Assembly: GCF_001936625.1 (NCBI RefSeq)
Contig: NZ_MSDU01000016.1
Location: 1 to 50,495 of the forward strand
Direction: 5' to 3'
DNA: 50,495 nucleotides
Source of the DNA: Domibacillus antri
Lineage (GTDB): Bacteria > Bacillota > Bacilli > Bacillales > Domibacillaceae
Shown: positions 47,671 through 50,495 of the stretch, piece by piece
Numbering within the stretch: position 1 is the stretch's first letter
Layout: each line of letters begins with the position of its first letter
Notes under the pieces: generated by a model
Database searches by the model: none
The model's input: the letters and a program-made list of their open reading frames with translations, nothing else
What the model was told of the DNA's origin: nothing
Translations under genes and position numbers: made by a program

Positions 47671-47685
47671 CCGCATATAATGCGG
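47671..47685 (+). terminator. Short hairpin between yunD and yunB
   Basis: CCGCAT-ATA-ATGCGG, directly before the AAAGGGGG ribosome site and T-run of yunB. It may end yunD transcription partly or act as a small attenuator. Confidence 0.5.
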
Positions 47686-47701
47686 TAAAGGGGGTTTTTT
47701 T

Positions 47702-48433
47702 ATGCGCCGGCGGAGAAAATGGAGAAGCCGGTCACAGCTGTCAATACGGCACCGGCTGATGATTGCTGTTCTTCTATTTATAGCAGGTATTTTCTTCATT
47801 TTATGGCTGATTAACCGGAATATTCAGCCGGTGCTGCTCAATTTCGCCGATGCGCAGACAAATAAAATTGCCTCGATGGTGTTACAGAAAGCCATCAGTA
47901 AAGAAATTACAGAAAATCTGGATATACAAGACATCATGATTACAGAAAAAGGAGAAGGCACATCGACTGTTTTCAACGCTGAAGTGATCAATAAAGTGCT
48001 CGCAGAAGTAACGGACCTGGCGGAGGAAAATTTAAATCAGGCAGAAGAAGGAAATTTGCGCGAGCTGGAAGAATTGTCGGGTGTCGATATTGATACGGAG
48101 CGGACCGAGCAGGCGGAGGGGATTTCATATACCATTCCCCTTGGACAAATTACGAACAATGCGCTGCTCGGGAATCTCGGACCGCGCATACCAATTCGCT
48201 TTCACGCTATTGGTGACGTAACGTCCAACGTAAAAACGAAAGTGGAGCCTTTCGGCATTAATTCAGCCTACGTCGAAGTGTATATTGAGCTGGAAGTAGC
48301 TGTACAGGTTATCGTCCCGTTTGCAGCGGATACAACGGTTGTCAGACAGACACTTCCAGTAGCGATGGGGCTTGTTCATGGCAGTGTGCCGGAGTATTAT
48401 AACCCTGATTCGATTGGTGTACCACCGAAATAA
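47702..48433 (+). CDS. yunB: Sporulation protein YunB
   Basis: A 243-residue protein with a very basic N-terminus (RRRRKWRSRSQ), one membrane helix (about 18-38) and an extracytoplasmic domain containing FADAQTNKIASMVLQKAI and the PLGQITNNALLGNLGPRIPIRFHAIGDV stretch typical of YunB. It is needed for efficient sporulation in B. subtilis. AAAGGGGG precedes the ATG. yunC is not found next to it. Confidence 0.9.
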   Translation: MRRRRKWRSRSQLSIRHRLMIAVLLFIAGIFFILWLINRNIQPVLLNFADAQTNKIASMVLQKAISKEITENLDIQDIMITEKGEGTSTVFNAEVINKVLAEVTDLAEENLNQAEEGNLRELEELSGVDIDTERTEQAEGISYTIPLGQITNNALLGNLGPRIPIRFHAIGDVTSNVKTKVEPFGINSAYVEVYIELEVAVQVIVPFAADTTVVRQTLPVAMGLVHGSVPEYYNPDSIGVPPK

Positions 48434-48489
48434 AAAGAGAGCGGTATATGTTTGCAATTTTTATTTTCGCTGAAAATGAAATGGAATGC

Positions 48490-48524
48490 AAAAGCAATGA
48501 GCGCTTATTCTCATTGCTTTTTTT
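48490..48524 (+). terminator. Terminator after yunB
   Basis: AAAAGCAATGAG / CTCATTGCTTTT with an 8-base loop and seven or more T. Confidence 0.9.
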
Positions 48525-48619
48525 GTGCTCGAAGAAATAATATTTTGCACGAAATTCAGCACTTTTCTGTTTATTTCAGGAAGGTTTTACTAATATGAAA
48601 ACAGGGAAAAGAGGGTAAT

Positions 48620-48763
48620 ATGGATATGTATGCGCTTTTGTATAAATTATTCTATAAAAACAATCAAAAACATATTTACGAATGTTTTAAAGAGGTTTAT
48701 ACTAAAGATGTGTTTCGGAAATTATCTGAAAATAAAAAAATTTGGCACATTCGTGCGTTATAA
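48620..48763 (+). CDS. Possible 47-residue ORF ahead of the sodium symporter
   Basis: An uninterrupted ORF (MDMYALLYKLFYKNNQ..., ending KKIWHIRAL) starts after AAAGAGGGTAAT and stops two bases before the AGGAGG of the symporter gene. It is rich in Lys, Tyr and Phe. It may be a genuine small protein or leader peptide, or chance in an AT-rich stretch: a possible promoter (TTACGA, 16-base spacer, TATACT) for the symporter lies inside it. Confidence 0.35.
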   Translation: MDMYALLYKLFYKNNQKHIYECFKEVYTKDVFRKLSENKKIWHIRAL

Positions 48764-48777
48764 GGAGGTCCATTTTT

Positions 48778-50271
48778 ATGGAACAAAATCGGCCACAGTG
48801 GGGATCTCGTGCCGGCTTTATTATGGCAGCTGTTGGATCGGCAGTCGGACTTGGAAACATTTGGCGTTTTCCGGCTGTTGCGTATGAAAATGGCGGCGGC
48901 GCTTTTTTCCTTCCATACTTGTTTGCCCTGCTCACGGCAGGTATCCCGCTTCTTATCATGGAATTTACGCTTGGGCATAAATACCGTGGTTCAGCGCCGC
49001 TTACGATGACGCGTTTGAACAAAAAAGCAGAGTGGCTCGGCTGGTGGCAGCTTGCCATCGCATTTGTTATCGCCACGTATTACTCCGTTATTGTTGCCTG
49101 GGCAACATCGTATTCATTTTTCTCATTCAAATTAACATGGGGTGATACGCCGCAGGACTTCTTGCTTGGTGATTACTTGCAGGTTGTTGAAGCGGGGCAA
49201 TTTGGGGGATTTGCGAACGGTGTTCTTTTACCGCTCTTAATTGTCTGGATTGTGACACTTGGCATTATGTTTTCCGGCGTTAAAAAAGGAATTGAAGCCG
49301 CTAATAAAGTCATGCTTCCCCTTCTAGTCATCTTATTCTTTATCGTGGTTGTCCGTGCGGTGACACTTCCGGGTGCGCTTGAAGGGCTTGACGCTTTCTT
49401 CCAGCCGGATTGGTCAAAGATTACGGATGGTAAAGTCTGGATTGCCGCTTACGGTCAAATTTTCTTTAGTTTGTCGGTAGGTTTTGCGATCATGGTCACC
49501 TATTCCAGTTATTTACCGAAAAAAGCGGATATTACGAATAATGCTTTTATCACGGCATTTTCAAATTCATCCTTTGAATTACTTGCGGGTTTCGGTGTCT
49601 TTGCGGCACTTGGATTCATGGCCATGCAGCAAGGTGTTCCGGTTAATGAAGTTGTGTCGAGCGGCGTCATCCTTGCATTTGCCGTTTTTCCGCAAATTAT
49701 TAACGAGTTTCCGGTGGCGAACGGATTTTTCGGTTTCTTGTTTTTCATTTCGTTAACACTTGCAGGCCTTACATCACTCATTTCTATTATAGAAACATTT
49801 GTAGCCGGTATTCAGGAAAAATTCAATATTTCCCGCACGAAATCAGTGGCGTTCGGAGGCGGGCTTGCTGCCATTATTTCATTAGTGTTCGCGACAAAAG
49901 GCGGTTTGAATTTCCTTGATGTTGCGGATAACTTCATTAACCAATTTGGGATTGTATTCGCCGGACTTGTTGAGGTTATTTTAGTTGCATGGGTGTTTAA
50001 AGAACTCGATTCATTAAAGCAGCATGCTGACTCTGTTTCAGATATTCAGCTTGGCGCATGGTGGAAAATTTGCTTAAGCATCGTGACGCCGATTGTTCTA
50101 TTTTTTATGATGTTCGATAACATCCGTCAAAATATCAGCGCGCCATATGGCGGGTATCCAGTTTCATTCGTCCTGACATACGGCTGGCTCGTCGCAGCGG
50201 CCGCGTTAATTGCCGGATTTGTATTTATGTATGCTAAACCGTGGAGCGGTAGCAATAAGGGGGAATTGTAA
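48778..50271 (+). CDS. Sodium:neurotransmitter symporter family (SNF) transporter
   Basis: A 497-residue LeuT-fold transporter with about twelve helices. The sodium-site signature GSAVGLGNIWRFPAVAYENGG is intact, and FFSLSVGFAIMVTYSSYLP (helix 6-7 region) and TSLISIIETFVAGIQEKF (helix 8) are typical. It carries an amino acid, perhaps methionine or alanine, with sodium. ATG 48778 has AAGGAGG at normal distance; the open frame begins upstream at 48742 without a ribosome site. A MetS-like small subunit gene overlaps its last base. Confidence 0.92.
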   Translation: MEQNRPQWGSRAGFIMAAVGSAVGLGNIWRFPAVAYENGGGAFFLPYLFALLTAGIPLLIMEFTLGHKYRGSAPLTMTRLNKKAEWLGWWQLAIAFVIATYYSVIVAWATSYSFFSFKLTWGDTPQDFLLGDYLQVVEAGQFGGFANGVLLPLLIVWIVTLGIMFSGVKKGIEAANKVMLPLLVILFFIVVVRAVTLPGALEGLDAFFQPDWSKITDGKVWIAAYGQIFFSLSVGFAIMVTYSSYLPKKADITNNAFITAFSNSSFELLAGFGVFAALGFMAMQQGVPVNEVVSSGVILAFAVFPQIINEFPVANGFFGFLFFISLTLAGLTSLISIIETFVAGIQEKFNISRTKSVAFGGGLAAIISLVFATKGGLNFLDVADNFINQFGIVFAGLVEVILVAWVFKELDSLKQHADSVSDIQLGAWWKICLSIVTPIVLFFMMFDNIRQNISAPYGGYPVSFVLTYGWLVAAAALIAGFVFMYAKPWSGSNKGEL

Positions 50272-50384
50272 TGAGCACAAGCGCGATCGTGATGATGATC
50301 ATTGGGGTTCTCATTATTTGGGGCGGCATGGGCACCAGCATTGCCTATGCCGTGAAAAAAGCGAAAGAACGGAAAAGTATATAA
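50271..50384 (+). CDS. MetS-family small subunit of the sodium symporter
   Basis: A 37-residue single-helix membrane peptide (MSTSAIVMMIIGVLIIWGGM, then AYAVKKAKERK). It corresponds to the small subunits that accompany many bacterial SNF transporters, as MetS does MetP in Corynebacterium. Its ATG overlaps the final A of the transporter stop codon, with AAGGGGGAA upstream, so the two are translated together. Confidence 0.85.
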   Translation: MSTSAIVMMIIGVLIIWGGMGTSIAYAVKKAKERKSI

Positions 50385-50391
50385 ATAATAA

Positions 50392-50420
50392 TGAAAGACC
50401 AGCAGAGTGCTGCGTCTTTA
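50392..50420 (+). terminator. Hairpin after the symporter genes
   Basis: AAAGAC (50394-50399) and GTCTTT (50414-50419) enclose AGCA/TGCT. It follows the last stop by ten bases. Confidence 0.55.
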
Positions 50421-50441
50421 TGCTCTCCAGTGTACGGAATG

Positions 50442-50476
50442 AAGCCGGACTGCCAGCAGGCAGGCCGGCTTTTCTT
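50442..50476 (+). terminator. Terminator at the window end
   Basis: AAGCCGG ... TGCC-AGCA-GGCA ... CCGGCTT followed by TTCTTTT. Confidence 0.8.
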
Positions 50477-50495
50477 TTGTGTTCTTTGAAAACCC

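Overview
The window looks like a chromosome segment of a Bacillaceae bacterium (Bacillus sensu lato). I infer this from gene order matching blocks I know from B. subtilis: fadN-fadA-fadE/yusI/gcvH/yusF/yusE/metNPQ (the yus block), sufCDSUB, yunF-E-D-B, lutABC with lutR and lutP, yfiY divergent from yfiZ-yfhA, and ykuI. Strong AGGAGG-type ribosome binding sites and frequent GTG/TTG starts agree. The genus is not decidable from the sequence alone.

Layout. 1-6 kb is a decayed stretch: an EamA transporter cut by a tnpB-only IS200/IS605-family element, an intact alpha/beta hydrolase, a frameshifted Bcr/CflA-type MFS transporter, an SRPBCC gene with a nonsense codon, and an MsrA-like gene with a nonsense codon and a frameshift. 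6-9.2 kb holds a YkuI-type EAL protein and small conserved or hypothetical genes. 9.5-9.9 kb holds a compact type I toxin-antitoxin locus: a 28-residue holin-like toxin on the minus strand and a convergent antisense RNA with its own promoter. 10.3-14 kb holds an AT-rich McrBC-like two-gene restriction system (McrB-type AAA+ motor plus DUF2357/PD-(D/E)XK nuclease) broken by at least four lesions. 14.2-16.8 kb has a nitronate monooxygenase-like enzyme, a PhzF-family isomerase and a DJ-1/PfpI protein.

From 16.9 kb the window is mostly intact core metabolism. It contains a Fur-controlled siderophore ABC importer (16.9-21.0 kb) and the lactate module lutP/lutR/lutABC with matching palindromic operators (21.3-27.0 kb). 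Cardiolipin synthase follows, then the beta-oxidation operon fadNAE under a FadR box (28.6-34.0 kb) and yusI, gcvH, yusF and yusE. Next are a SAM riboswitch plus metNPQ (35.8-38.6 kb) and the Fe-S assembly operon sufCDSUB (39.2-44.5 kb). The window ends with yunFED, yunB and a sodium-coupled transporter with its MetS-like small subunit.

The most unusual structure is an intergenic repeat family at five places (about 2.87-3.05, 5.07-5.14, 7.67-7.72, 14.10-14.18 and 21.08-21.24 kb). GCCGGATT-like cores recur every 20-21 bp and then switch to the reverse complement at the same spacing. In the three best loci every forward/reverse core pair shares one exact dyad centre. Other points worth attention are a highly structured element inside the suf operon between sufU and sufB, and a structured leader before a small gene that seems to start with ATT. 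There is also a 47-codon ORF directly ahead of the sodium symporter, and a TnpB lacking one zinc-finger cysteine. No tRNA, rRNA or CRISPR array was seen.
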